Of a stretch of 32,381 nt of DNA, positions 1 through 7,442 are shown in pieces. The position numbers were made by a program, and so were the translations under genes. The DNA lies in contig CAAGHB010000103.1 of NCBI GenBank assembly GCA_900769535.1, positions 1-32,381 of the forward strand, read 5' to 3'. Each line of letters starts with the position of its first letter. Within the stretch, counting starts at the first letter, position 1. Under the pieces are notes generated by a model, which saw only the letters and a program-made list of their open reading frames with translations, searched no databases and was not told the origin of the DNA. Source of the stretch: Clostridia bacterium. Its GTDB lineage: Bacteria > Bacillota > Clostridia > Oscillospirales > Acutalibacteraceae.

Positions 1-731
1 GAGCATGCCCAATAAAAACCAACTGCGCCCGGTACGGTAAACGCAATAATAAGAGAGAAAAGCGGCATGAAAATATACATACAACCGGCTCCCTGCGCTG
101 CTCCGGGATTGGTCTTTTTCTGCATTTGGGTGGTGATATAGGTAGACAAAATAGCCGTTGCAAAAGAGAGGATGGGTATAAGCCAAATCACCGAGAGGGT
201 GCTAATTGACGGCTGCTTGGTAAGGTTAATTCCAAAGAATGTGAAATCAAGCTGACTCGCCTTTTCATAAAGCTCACCGCCGACCTTTTCCACCTTGCCG
301 AGTATATCCATCTCGCTTGTAACGTTAAGCGCCTTTTGAGCTCCCTCAATGAGCTTGTCCGAAGCTCCGATAATGTAGGTTAACGGCTGTCTTACCGCTG
401 TGTAAATCGCAACAAAGAAAGGCAAACGGATAAACATAAGCAAGCAGCCGGACATCGGACTTGTTCCCGATTCCTGCATAAGCTGGCTCATTGCCTGCTG
501 CTGAGCCATACGGTCATCCTTGTACTTTTCTTTGATTTTGTCCATTTTGTTTTTCATTCTTGCCTGATTTGCCATACCCTTTTGCTGCTTGATATTGAGG
601 GGCAAAAAGACAATATTGATAGCCAATGTAAAGATAAAAATCGACAGCGCAAAATTACCGCCGAACAATCCGCAAAGCTGGTTTAAAAGCCAGCCAATCG
701 GCTTTGCAAAAAAATCGTAAATCGCGTTCAT
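1..731 (-). CDS. yidC: Membrane protein insertase YidC/Oxa1 family (3' end cut off by window)
   Basis: About 243 residues are visible from an ATG at 731, preceded by an AAAGGA ribosome binding site; the C-terminus lies beyond the left edge. The protein inserts and folds inner-membrane proteins, alone or with SecYEG. The translation shows an N-terminal hydrophobic segment, a basic cytoplasmic loop rich in Lys, Met and Gln (about residues 45-85), a conserved region around SPMSGCLLMFIRLPFF, and a final membrane segment with a GFYW motif, the counterpart of the family's GLYW. There is no long N-terminal periplasmic domain, as is usual for Gram-positive members, and no lipobox in the first residues. 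It is the last visible gene of the rpmH-rnpA-yidD-yidC operon. Identification rests on both sequence and synteny. Confidence 0.93.
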   Translation of the reverse strand, partial: MNAIYDFFAKPIGWLLNQLCGLFGGNFALSIFIFTLAINIVFLPLNIKQQKGMANQARMKNKMDKIKEKYKDDRMAQQQAMSQLMQESGTSPMSGCLLMFIRLPFFVAIYTAVRQPLTYIIGASDKLIEGAQKALNVTSEMDILGKVEKVGGELYEKASQLDFTFFGINLTKQPSISTLSVIWLIPILSFATAILSTYITTQMQKKTNPGAAQGAGCMYIFMPLFSLIIAFTVPGAVGFYWAC

Positions 732-778
732 AATAATCCTTTCCGCGAATATAAATACGCTTTTAAAAAAACGGTGCG

Positions 779-1018
779 CTACTTTTTACTTCCCTTTTTC
801 TCCTTTTTCGGAGGAACCGGGTCGTATCCGCCCTTAAACAGCGGATTGCACCTTAGAATTCGAAAAATTGTAAGAAGCGACCCCTTCATCGCTCCATGAA
901 TCTCCAACGCCTCGATAGCATAGTTGGAGCATGTCGGTATATACCGACAACACGGCCCTTTTGCCGCTGAAATCTTCTTTTGATAAAATCGGACGAGTTT
1001 AATCAGAATTTTTTTCAT
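779..1018 (-). CDS. yidD: Membrane protein insertion efficiency factor YidD
   Basis: This 79-residue protein has the family core CCRYIPTCSNYAIEA (about residues 23-37), followed by a conserved basic half with RILRCNPLFKGGYDPVPP. YidD is a small amphipathic protein on the inner face of the membrane that helps YidC-dependent insertion. The ATG at 1018 lies inside the end of rnpA, so the two genes overlap by 20 bp, as is typical of this operon. The Lys-rich C-terminal tail is normal. Length and motif spacing match the family. Confidence 0.96.
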   Translation of the reverse strand: MKKILIKLVRFYQKKISAAKGPCCRYIPTCSNYAIEALEIHGAMKGSLLTIFRILRCNPLFKGGYDPVPPKKEKKGSKK

Positions 1019-1355
1019 TTTTTTCTACCAAGCATCCAAGTGCGGACAAATGGCGTCTCATAATCACTGCCATATCGCAGCTTTTTAACTCCAATGCGCG
1101 TGAACGGGCTACAAAAACTATATCGTATCCACCCGTAATATCTCGGCTGCATTCAAAAAAAGCAGCCCGTATAATACGCCTGACTCTGTTTCGTTCAACG
1201 GCGTGACGAAATGTCTTTTTGCTCGCAGTTATCCCTATGCGACAATATCCCGCACGATTACGCATAATATAAGTAACCAATGCGGGACCAACATATCGTT
1301 TTCCACGACCATAAAGGCGCCTGAAATCCTTATTTTCCTTTAAAGTGTTTTTCAA
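999..1355 (-). CDS. rnpA: Ribonuclease P protein component
   Basis: This 118-residue basic protein has the RnpA signature RNRVRRIIRAAF (about residues 55-66) and an early KENKDFRRLYGRGKR segment. With the RNase P RNA it removes the 5' leader of precursor tRNAs. The start codon is TTG: the minus strand reads GGAAGG, six bases, then TTG, and the nearby ATG at 1360 is out of frame and meets a stop after one codon. The gene follows rpmH by 57 bp and overlaps yidD. No rnpB (RNA subunit) was recognised in the window. Confidence 0.96.
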   Translation of the reverse strand: MKNTLKENKDFRRLYGRGKRYVGPALVTYIMRNRAGYCRIGITASKKTFRHAVERNRVRRIIRAAFFECSRDITGGYDIVFVARSRALELKSCDMAVIMRRHLSALGCLVEKNEKNSD

Positions 1356-1412
1356 GACATACCTTCCGTTATATCAAAAATTTTTTACCGTCTTATTTTT
1401 TACTAATTTAAA

Positions 1413-1547
1413 TTAGTAGCAAAGACGCTTTCTTCCCTTCGCTCTGCGACGGGCGAGTACCTTGCGGCCGTTGGCTGTCGACATTCTCTTGCGGAAGCCG
1501 TGTTCCTTCTTGCGATGCAATTTCTTGGGCTGATAGGTTCTGAACAT
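1413..1547 (-). CDS. rpmH: 50S ribosomal protein L34
   Basis: This 44-residue protein begins MFRTYQPKKLHRKKEHGFRK and continues with the L34 pattern RMSTANGRKVLARRRAKGRK. It is a small, very basic protein of the large ribosomal subunit. The ATG at 1547 has a GGAGGG ribosome binding site seven bases upstream. It is the first gene of the conserved rpmH-rnpA-yidD-yidC operon. A longer overlapping open frame at 1403-1627 on the same strand is in another frame and is not real. Confidence 0.97.
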   Translation of the reverse strand: MFRTYQPKKLHRKKEHGFRKRMSTANGRKVLARRRAKGRKRLCY

Positions 1548-1568
1548 TTATAACCCTCCGTTTCATTC

Positions 1569-1592
1569 CCGAGTCTGTACTCGGCTTTTTTT
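1569..1592. terminator. Hairpin in the rpmH leader; terminator-shaped on the plus strand
   Basis: CCGAGT, a CTGT loop and ACTCGG are followed on the plus strand by a C and seven Ts, the shape of a small intrinsic terminator. No plus-strand gene ends here. On the minus strand the same bases form a hairpin in the 5' leader of rpmH, about 20 bases before the start codon, where it could affect translation. Which role, if either, is real cannot be decided from the sequence. Confidence 0.4.
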
Positions 1593-1665
1593 ATAATGCG
1601 GTTGTATAAAAAATGTTGTAAAAACACCTTTTTTTAAAAAGTTAGACACAACCCTGCAATATAAG

Positions 1666-1695
1666 ATTATATAATAAACAGCCCTCTAATGTCAA
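1666..1695 (-). promoter_or_regulatory. Sigma-A-type promoter of the rpmH operon
   Basis: On the minus strand a perfect TTGACA (1695-1690) is followed by 18 bases and a perfect TATAAT (1671-1666). Transcription would start near 1659, giving a leader of about 110 bases before rpmH. Both hexamers match the consensus, as expected for a ribosomal protein operon. The remaining gene-free sequence up to 1806 is AT-rich, and no DnaA box (TTATCCACA) was seen in it. Confidence 0.75.
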
Positions 1696-1806
1696 CCTTA
1701 AATTTCAATAATTCGCATTTTGTCCCAAAGCGAAAACGAGCCCGACCAACCTACACCCAAAGGACTGTATCGGTAGGTCAAACACTACACAATATTTATG
1801 ATTATT

Positions 1807-2781
1807 TTAGTCAAAATTATATCTCACCATTTTACAATCGGTGTAGTACCACGACAGTATTTCGACATAAGTATAATTCTGACGGGCAAGATAATTTGCG
1901 CCAAACTGGCTCATCCCTACCCCGTGACCGTGTCCCTGCACCCTGAAATTGAAGCTCCCGTCAGAAAAGCTTACCGTAAACACCGACGATTTAAGTCCCA
2001 GCGCCGACCTTATCTTTGCCCCGGTGAATTTTTTATCACAAAAATAAATTTCTGTCACCGTCCCCGATTTGCTCGTCTTGACTGTGCCAAGCCACTTTGA
2101 CGGCGAAAGGTCGGTTTCGGGTAACGACAGCTTTTTTGACAGTTCGTCGGGGGTAAAGCTCTTTTCGGACAGATATTTTGACGAGGTGAGGTCACCGAGC
2201 GATTCCACCGGCTGCAAATAAAAGTAATCCTTTCCCCATACGGTCAACGCCGACTCGGTTTTGCCCGACGAGATATTATGATATGCCGCCAAAATGGGCA
2301 TCCCCTTATCGTCCACCATTACGTAATCCTTTACTGCCGCCATTGCCTTTTCAATCTTTTCGCAGTATTTGTCGGCATCGTCTCCCCATTTTTTTCTCGC
2401 CTCATCTCTTGTTATAAAGGCCTGGTCGCGAGACGACGAAGCAATCACGTCATAGTCGAGGTCGGCACGTTCATTTTTTCGAAAGAGCATATATGTGAAG
2501 GAAGCTACCGTCTGGGCTTTTAGTGCCTCTTCGCAGTAGGATGCCGGCATTTCCGCTGCCACTACTCCAAAAATATAGTCATCAACCGACATCTCGGTTA
2601 TTTGGCCGCTTTCTTCGTCAAGAATTCGTACCGTTCGGCTGTTTATGTAGGATTGATTGACAGTGCCTTTTTGAGCAGAATCGGTATGCGAAACGCCCTT
2701 TCCTTTCGTTATACAAACGGTCGGCAACAGCGTACAGTAAACAATCGCCAAAGCTAATGCAAAAACATATATTTTTTTCAT
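1807..2781 (-). CDS. spoIID: SpoIID/LytB-type lytic transglycosylase, sporulation
   Basis: SpoIID trims peptidoglycan glycan strands during engulfment of the forespore, together with SpoIIM and SpoIIP. This 324-residue protein has an N-terminal membrane anchor or signal segment (about residues 3-25), then the core VDDYIFGVVAAEMPA, where Glu77 matches the family's catalytic glutamate. A HNISSGKTES segment follows, then the C-terminal GHGHGVGMSQFGA motif typical of the SpoIID domain. Length is normal. The ATG at 2781 is preceded by AAGGAG. It is divergent from citrate synthase. A sporulation sigma-factor promoter is likely but was not recognised. Other SpoIID-domain proteins exist, so assignment to SpoIID itself rather than a paralogue is probable, not certain. 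Confidence 0.88.
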   Translation of the reverse strand: MKKIYVFALALAIVYCTLLPTVCITKGKGVSHTDSAQKGTVNQSYINSRTVRILDEESGQITEMSVDDYIFGVVAAEMPASYCEEALKAQTVASFTYMLFRKNERADLDYDVIASSSRDQAFITRDEARKKWGDDADKYCEKIEKAMAAVKDYVMVDDKGMPILAAYHNISSGKTESALTVWGKDYFYLQPVESLGDLTSSKYLSEKSFTPDELSKKLSLPETDLSPSKWLGTVKTSKSGTVTEIYFCDKKFTGAKIRSALGLKSSVFTVSFSDGSFNFRVQGHGHGVGMSQFGANYLARQNYTYVEILSWYYTDCKMVRYNFD

Positions 2782-2794
2782 ATCAAGCTCCTTA

Positions 2795-2823
2795 TTGACT
2801 TAAAAGTAAGTTTGATGTAAAAT
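2795..2823 (+). promoter_or_regulatory. Sigma-A-type promoter of the citrate synthase operon
   Basis: TTGACT (2795-2800), a 17-base spacer and TAAAAT (2818-2823) lie upstream of the citrate synthase ATG at 2862. The predicted start near 2830 leaves a leader of about 30 bases containing the AGGTGA ribosome binding site. Confidence 0.6.
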
Positions 2824-2861
2824 AATATAATTAAATACCCTAATGAAATGAGGTGACATAG

Positions 2862-4211
2862 ATGGATTTTAATAATAACATCTTGTCCAATTTATGCAAC
2901 GAGTTCAGAGAATATAACAAAATCAACCCCGCTGAATACAAAAAATATCAGGTAAAATGCGGACTTCGTAACGAGGACGGAACCGGAGTTATGGCCGGTC
3001 TTACCCGCATTTGTAACATAAAGGGTTATGTAGTTGACGACGGCGAAAAATGCCCTGTTCCCGGCATTCTCAATTATCGCGGAATTAACATCGAGGACAT
3101 CGTAAACGGCTGTGTCAGCGATAAACGTTTCGGTTTTGAGGAGGTTGTTTGGCTGCTCCTTTTCGGTGAGCTGCCCGATGAGAAAACCCTCAAAAATTTC
3201 AGCAAATTTCTTGCCGAAAACCGCGAACTCCCCGAAAACTTTTCGGAAGATATGATTATGAAGGCGCCGTCAAGAAATATTATGAACAAGCTGGCGCGTT
3301 CGGTACTCGCACTTTATTCATACAGCGACGACCCCGATAATATCGAGCTTACCAACGTTTTAGGTCAATGCATCAGCATTATCGCAAAGCTGCCTGTAAT
3401 TATGTCCCACGCATATCAGGTAAAGCGCCGCTATTTTGACCAGAGCTCGATGTACATACATACACTTAAACCCGAACTTTCAACCGCCGAAACAATTCTT
3501 CGCGCCATTCGCGCAAACAAGAAATATACCGAGGAAGAGGCCCGTCTTTTAGACCTTTGCCTTATCGTTCATGCCGACCACGGCGGTGGTAACAACTCGA
3601 CCTTTACCACCCGTGTACTCACCTCTTCGCATACCGACACCTTTGCTACCCTTTCGGCCGCAATCGGCTCGTTAAAGGGGCCCCGTCACGGCGGCGCAAA
3701 CTTAAAGGTTGCCGAAATGCTTGAACATATGAGGCCGAACATCAGCGACCCCACCGACGACGCAGCAGTTAAGGATTATCTTGCAAAAATCGTTCGCAAA
3801 GAGGTCGGAGACAAATCAGGTCTCATTTACGGAATGGGTCACGCCGTTTATACAATAAGCGACCCGAGAGCCGTTATACTGAAAAAGGAAGCAAGAAAGG
3901 TAGCCGAAGGAACCGAGCTCGAAAACGAGTTTAAGCTACTCGATGCAATCGAACGCCTTTCGCCCGAGGTACTCAACGAAATCAAGGGCTCAAACCGCGC
4001 AATCTGCGCCAACGTTGACCTTTATTCAGGGCTCATCTACCGTTCGCTCGGTATTCCGTCCGACCTGTTCACACCCCTCTTTGCCGTTGCTCGTATGGCC
4101 GGCTGGTGTGCTCACCGAATGGAAGAATTGGCAAACGGAGGCCGCATAATTCGTCCCGCATACAAGGCAGTTTCCAACAATGTTATCTATGTTCCTATGA
4201 AGGACAGATAA
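2862..4211 (+). CDS. gltA: Citrate synthase
   Basis: The enzyme condenses acetyl-CoA and oxaloacetate to citrate. In anaerobic Clostridia it usually feeds 2-oxoglutarate and glutamate synthesis rather than a full cycle. The 449-residue protein carries the catalytic triad: His276 in GPRHGG, His327 in GMGHAVYTISDPR, and Asp386 in NVDLYSG. HADHGGGNNSTF (237-248) is the other conserved signature. About 45 extra N-terminal residues precede the usual small-molecule start, as in many clostridial citrate synthases. The ATG is preceded by AGGTGA. A 12-bp gap separates it from the next gene, so the two are co-transcribed. Methylcitrate synthase is an alternative, but no propionate genes are nearby. Confidence 0.93.
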   Translation: MDFNNNILSNLCNEFREYNKINPAEYKKYQVKCGLRNEDGTGVMAGLTRICNIKGYVVDDGEKCPVPGILNYRGINIEDIVNGCVSDKRFGFEEVVWLLLFGELPDEKTLKNFSKFLAENRELPENFSEDMIMKAPSRNIMNKLARSVLALYSYSDDPDNIELTNVLGQCISIIAKLPVIMSHAYQVKRRYFDQSSMYIHTLKPELSTAETILRAIRANKKYTEEEARLLDLCLIVHADHGGGNNSTFTTRVLTSSHTDTFATLSAAIGSLKGPRHGGANLKVAEMLEHMRPNISDPTDDAAVKDYLAKIVRKEVGDKSGLIYGMGHAVYTISDPRAVILKKEARKVAEGTELENEFKLLDAIERLSPEVLNEIKGSNRAICANVDLYSGLIYRSLGIPSDLFTPLFAVARMAGWCAHRMEELANGGRIIRPAYKAVSNNVIYVPMKDR

Positions 4212-4223
4212 CGGGAGGACATA

Positions 4224-5072
4224 ATGAAGGATTATCGCTTTTCGCTGATTACTTTTTATGTTTTTGCGCCCCTTCTCGTTATTGCGAGAATAATTCAGCA
4301 ATTTTTGCTTATCGATAGCAAAACGGGCTTTTACCTTTCGGAATTTGAGGGAGTTGCCTCGGTCATTTCCTGGCTTTTTGTTGCATTTCCGATAGTTCTT
4401 GTTATAATAACAGCCCTCGGTCAAAAGACGGTATTTAATGCGCCGACACGTTCACTTCCGCTCGGTTGCTGCTCGTTTGCGCTCGGAGCCGCGCTGTTTT
4501 TTGACAGCGCAGTTTCACTTTCAAACGCGGCAAAGGGCGGGCTGACGATAGCGTTGGCCATCTCCGCTTTTTTGGCGGCAGTTTGCTTTATTTGGCATGG
4601 ACTTTCGCTTGTTGCCGACGTAAAATTTGCAAAAATATTTATGATTTTTCCTATTATGTGGGGGCTCATAAATCTTATTACACAGTTTATTCGCTACACC
4701 GGACAAAGTCCTATAATCGACTATAAAATTTCGATTGTGACGCTCTGCTTTGTGCTCTACTGCCTACTCACTCAAACAAAAATCATCATCGGCAAATCGA
4801 GCAAGAAGCAAACGGCAACCATGCTTTCGATTGGACTTGCCTGCTCACTTTTCTGTATGATTGATACGCTGCCGACCTTTATCGCAACCATAATCGGTCA
4901 GGCAAATAGTCTCATTCACGATAAATCAATCGTTTCGCCGACGGTATTTATTTACGGTATCTATCTGCTCTTTTTCATCCATGGGTTGAAAAAAGCCGAC
5001 TTATCAGACGGAAACACTGACGAAGAAACTTTCGAAAACGAAGATAACAAAACCGAAACGACAGCTGAATAA
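4224..5072 (+). CDS. Multi-pass membrane protein of unknown function
   Basis: I do not recognise a family. The 282-residue protein has about seven or eight hydrophobic segments (near residues 7-30, 44-64, 78-98, 105-125, 138-158, 168-188, 196-222 and 240-256) and an acidic hydrophilic tail rich in Glu, Asp, Thr and Asn from about 258. No signal peptide, metal motif or ATPase motif is visible. The ATG at 4224 follows a GGGAGGA site and lies 12 bp after citrate synthase, so the pair is one transcript ending at the terminator at 5091. The linkage does not by itself suggest a function. Confidence 0.75.
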   Translation: MKDYRFSLITFYVFAPLLVIARIIQQFLLIDSKTGFYLSEFEGVASVISWLFVAFPIVLVIITALGQKTVFNAPTRSLPLGCCSFALGAALFFDSAVSLSNAAKGGLTIALAISAFLAAVCFIWHGLSLVADVKFAKIFMIFPIMWGLINLITQFIRYTGQSPIIDYKISIVTLCFVLYCLLTQTKIIIGKSSKKQTATMLSIGLACSLFCMIDTLPTFIATIIGQANSLIHDKSIVSPTVFIYGIYLLFFIHGLKKADLSDGNTDEETFENEDNKTETTAE

Positions 5073-5090
5073 ACCGAATTTTATAATTAA

Positions 5091-5122
5091 AAGACCTGTT
5101 CAAAACGAACAGGTCTTTTTTT
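5091..5122. terminator. Bidirectional intrinsic terminator between convergent operons
   Basis: An 11-bp perfect stem, AAGACCTGTTC (5091-5101) with GAACAGGTCTT (5107-5117), closes a five-base loop and is followed by a T run on the plus strand. On the minus strand it also ends in a short T stretch. It separates the citrate synthase operon from the convergent hemW operon and overlaps the last bases of hemW. Confidence 0.88.
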
Positions 5123-6218
5123 AATATATCAAATCGCTGATTATCATATTCGATAGCAAAAAGCCATTTTTATTCAGCCAAATTCTTTCCTCATCGGCGT
5201 TGCATAGCCCCGCTTTTTCGTACTTTTTTGCAGCCAAAAGCATCTTTTCGAATCTTACCTTTCCGTCGGCGAAAAGGGCTTCGCACTGCGACCTTGAAAT
5301 CCCGTCGCAAAGGCGCAGTCGAAGCATGGCGTACTCGTCAAAATCGCCGCCGTTGCCGTCAAAAATCGGTTTATTTCCCTTTATAAAAGCGTGAATATCG
5401 CGCTCGTAGAAAAAACGCTTACCGTCAAAAAACGAGTGGGCTGACGGGCCGATTCCGACGTACTCCTCCATATTCCAATATTTAAGATTATGCCGACTTT
5501 GATACCCCGGCTTTGAAAAATTGCTGATTTCGTACTGCTTATACCCCCTCTGCTCCAATCGGTCGCAGGCAAAGAGATACATCTCGGCAGCCATATCCTC
5601 GTCGGGAAGATTCATCATGTCCTTGTTATCATAAAACGTCGTATTCTTTTCAATTTTCAGCATATATGCGGAAACGTGCTTTGCTCCCGATTCGGCGCAA
5701 AAATCAATCGACCGTGCAATACTTTCCTTGCTTTGACCCTCGGTAGCAAGCATAAGGTCTAGTGAGATATTATCAATTCCATATCGTCGGGCAAGGTCCA
5801 CCGACTCGATAACGTCGGCTGACGAATGACGTCGTGTGAGCATTTTAAGCTCATTATCATTTGCCGATTGTAGCCCCATTGATACTCGGTTCACGCCTGA
5901 ACTTGCGCAAGTTGAAAAAAATTCGGTCAAATTATCGCCGGGATTGACCTCAACGGTGATTTCGGCATCGGGGGTAATAAGTTCCCGTGCTGCATCCAAA
6001 ATCAGCGAAATGCGCCTTCCTCCCAACACAGACGGTGTTCCTCCGCCGAAATAGACGGTGTCGGCAATAACGCGCCCTTTATACTCATTAAGCGTAGATA
6101 TCACCGCCGCTGTATATGTATCCATCAGCATATCGTCACCGACGACCGAATAAAAGTCACAGTAACCGCATTTTTTTATGCAAAACGGAACGTGGATATA
6201 AATTCCTGCCTTTTTCAC
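5121..6218 (-). CDS. hemW: Radical SAM protein HemW (coproporphyrinogen oxidase-like, heme chaperone)
   Basis: The N-terminus reads YIHVPFCIKKCGYCDF, the CxxxCxxC motif that binds the radical-SAM 4Fe-4S cluster. HemN has an extra cysteine after the motif that is absent here, which favours HemW, a heme-binding protein thought to insert heme into respiratory enzymes. YFGGGTPS and the C-terminal HemN-type region (NLKYWNMEEYVGIGPSAHSF) are also present. I place the start at GTG 6218, nine bases after an AAAGGGGGG site; this gives 365 residues with Cys13, Cys17 and Cys20. An in-frame ATG at 6242 would add eight residues but has no ribosome binding site. It lies downstream of, and probably co-transcribed with, the gene at 6260-6742. 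Confidence 0.9.
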   Translation of the reverse strand: MKKAGIYIHVPFCIKKCGYCDFYSVVGDDMLMDTYTAAVISTLNEYKGRVIADTVYFGGGTPSVLGGRRISLILDAARELITPDAEITVEVNPGDNLTEFFSTCASSGVNRVSMGLQSANDNELKMLTRRHSSADVIESVDLARRYGIDNISLDLMLATEGQSKESIARSIDFCAESGAKHVSAYMLKIEKNTTFYDNKDMMNLPDEDMAAEMYLFACDRLEQRGYKQYEISNFSKPGYQSRHNLKYWNMEEYVGIGPSAHSFFDGKRFFYERDIHAFIKGNKPIFDGNGGDFDEYAMLRLRLCDGISRSQCEALFADGKVRFEKMLLAAKKYEKAGLCNADEERIWLNKNGFLLSNMIISDLIY

Positions 6219-6259
6219 GTCGAGCCACCCCCCTTTTTTCATTTTGTTTTGGCAATCAA

Positions 6260-6742
6260 TCAGCCCTCAGAGCTACCTTTCATTCCGTTGGCGATTTCTG
6301 CATAATCGATTATACCGCCTCCGTAAGAATTTTCCTTTTCCGCCTTTATTAAAAGAGCTTCTATATCCTCTCCGCCATCGAAATAGCCGGCTATGCCATT
6401 CCCCGAAAGATAAAGACCCTCTGTTTGACTGTATTTTAAAACGAACTCTTTATCGTGTGAGGTTTTGACAACTATGCACATTTCAAGTGACGGCATTTCG
6501 CCTTCTTTTTCAAATTTAAGCTCCCTGATTTTTTCATTTACAAGTTGATATTCTTCATCAGACAGCTCGATTCTCTCATCGGAAAATCCGTTAATAAGAT
6601 AGATATCGGTTATTTTCTCCGGCTTGTCCAATGCGGATTCATTTTTTCCAATATCAATAATTTTTATAACAACTACGGTAATCACTGCCAAAATCAGCGC
6701 AACAGCAGCCGAAATCAAAGCAATCCTTGTTCCCTTTTTCAA
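6260..6742 (-). CDS. Membrane-anchored protein of unknown function
   Basis: The protein of about 160 residues has one N-terminal membrane segment (roughly residues 7-30, Ala/Val/Ile-rich) followed by an extracytoplasmic domain of about 125 residues. No known motif is visible. The best start is TTG at 6742, six bases after AAGGTG. An upstream in-frame TTG at 6757 has no ribosome binding site, because that site lies inside its coding region. The gene precedes hemW by about 41 bp on the same strand, suggesting co-transcription, but a functional link is not shown. Confidence 0.65.
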   Translation of the reverse strand: MKKGTRIALISAAVALILAVITVVVIKIIDIGKNESALDKPEKITDIYLINGFSDERIELSDEEYQLVNEKIRELKFEKEGEMPSLEMCIVVKTSHDKEFVLKYSQTEGLYLSGNGIAGYFDGGEDIEALLIKAEKENSYGGGIIDYAEIANGMKGSSEG

Positions 6743-6897
6743 AAAAATCACCTTCAATATACAATTTATTTAATTTTATCTTATCGGTATTATAAATTCA
6801 AGCATCATTTATTATATTGCAAAACTGCTTTTTTTCAGAATTTTTACGATATTATGTGCAAATAATAGTATCAAAGAAAGCTTTGGGAGGAAATAAA

Positions 6898-7077
6898 ATG
6901 AAATTAAGATACATTAAATATCTCGGTTTTGCCGCAATGGCAGGAATAGTAGCAGGTATTTTGGGCACGGCTATGCTTTGCACATCGCGCAGTCTCAGAG
7001 GAACGAAAAAGAGCGCAAAGAGGGCTATGCACGCAATGGGCGACCTTATAGACTGCGTAAAAGGTATCGTATCCTAA
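6898..7077 (+). CDS. Small membrane-anchored protein, 59 residues
   Basis: The ATG at 6898 has a strong GGGAGG site seven bases upstream, so the longer frame opening at 6817 is not used. Residues about 9-28 (Gly/Ala/Ile/Leu-rich) form one membrane segment. The rest is a basic, probably amphipathic helical tail (RSLRGTKKSAKRAMHAMGDL). It loosely resembles small YtxH-like stress or envelope proteins, but I cannot assign a family. It is a single-gene transcript ending at the hairpin at 7098-7140. Confidence 0.7.
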   Translation: MKLRYIKYLGFAAMAGIVAGILGTAMLCTSRSLRGTKKSAKRAMHAMGDLIDCVKGIVS

Positions 7078-7097
7078 ATTTATAAAAATGCACCTCA

Positions 7098-7140
7098 AAT
7101 GGAAGACACTTCGTAAAGAAGTTGTCTTCCATTGTTTTTA
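7098..7140 (+). terminator. Intrinsic terminator after the 59-residue protein gene
   Basis: AATGGAAGACACTTC and GAAGTTGTCTTCCATT pair in a 15-bp stem with one bulged base and a five-base loop, followed by GTTTTTA. It lies 20 bp after the stop codon at 7077. Confidence 0.8.
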
Positions 7141-7146
7141 TAAAAG

Positions 7147-7424
7147 AAAAAAACACTTTCAATTGATGAAAGTGTCATAGTGAGCTATATGCTTTGAGAA
7201 AGGTAAAATGATATATCTCTATCGAGATATGATATACGGCAAAAGCCGTATGATATATTTCCGCTTCTCGAAAATATGATATAATATCCGTCCCTTCATA
7301 CGCGAAGCGTATATCATCGCTCACGGAGCGATATCATACCGCAGGTATATCATCCGTTCGCAAAGGAACGGATATCATTGGGGCACCTTCCTTTCGGAAG
7401 GCGCCCCATATGAAGTGCTTTTTT
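7147..7424. repeat. Array of short hairpins with ATGATATA spacers; MITE-like or structured-RNA element
   Basis: This gene-free stretch lies between convergent genes. Imperfect terminal inverted repeats bound it: AAAAAACACTTTCA (7148-7161) against TGAAGTGCTTTTTT (7411-7424). Inside, in order, are stems at 7153-7175, 7213-7230, 7234-7251, a decayed one near 7261-7275, then 7298-7312, 7316-7332, 7336-7348, 7352-7373 and a 12-bp GGGGC/GCCCC stem at 7380-7407. The left-half stems are joined by ATGATATA and the right-half stems by TATATCAT, so the two halves could also pair with each other into one branched structure. Loops are 3-7 bases. It has no reading frame and no CRISPR-like equal repeats. 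A non-autonomous mobile element or a folded RNA are the leading explanations. Confidence 0.7.
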
Positions 7425-7442
7425 AAATAAATTATACGGTTT

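Noticed and set aside
1548..1806. Chromosomal origin with DnaA boxes
   Set aside because: The location is suggestive, but no TTATCCACA-like box, AT-rich 13-mer cluster or dnaA gene is visible.
4026..4424. 132-residue minus-strand ORF across the citrate synthase / membrane protein junction
   Set aside because: It is antisense to two well-supported genes, and its sequence has no recognisable protein character.
7147..7424. CRISPR array
   Set aside because: The repeated unit is only about 8 bases, the intervening segments are palindromes of unequal length, and the spacer unit flips orientation halfway. No cas genes are near.
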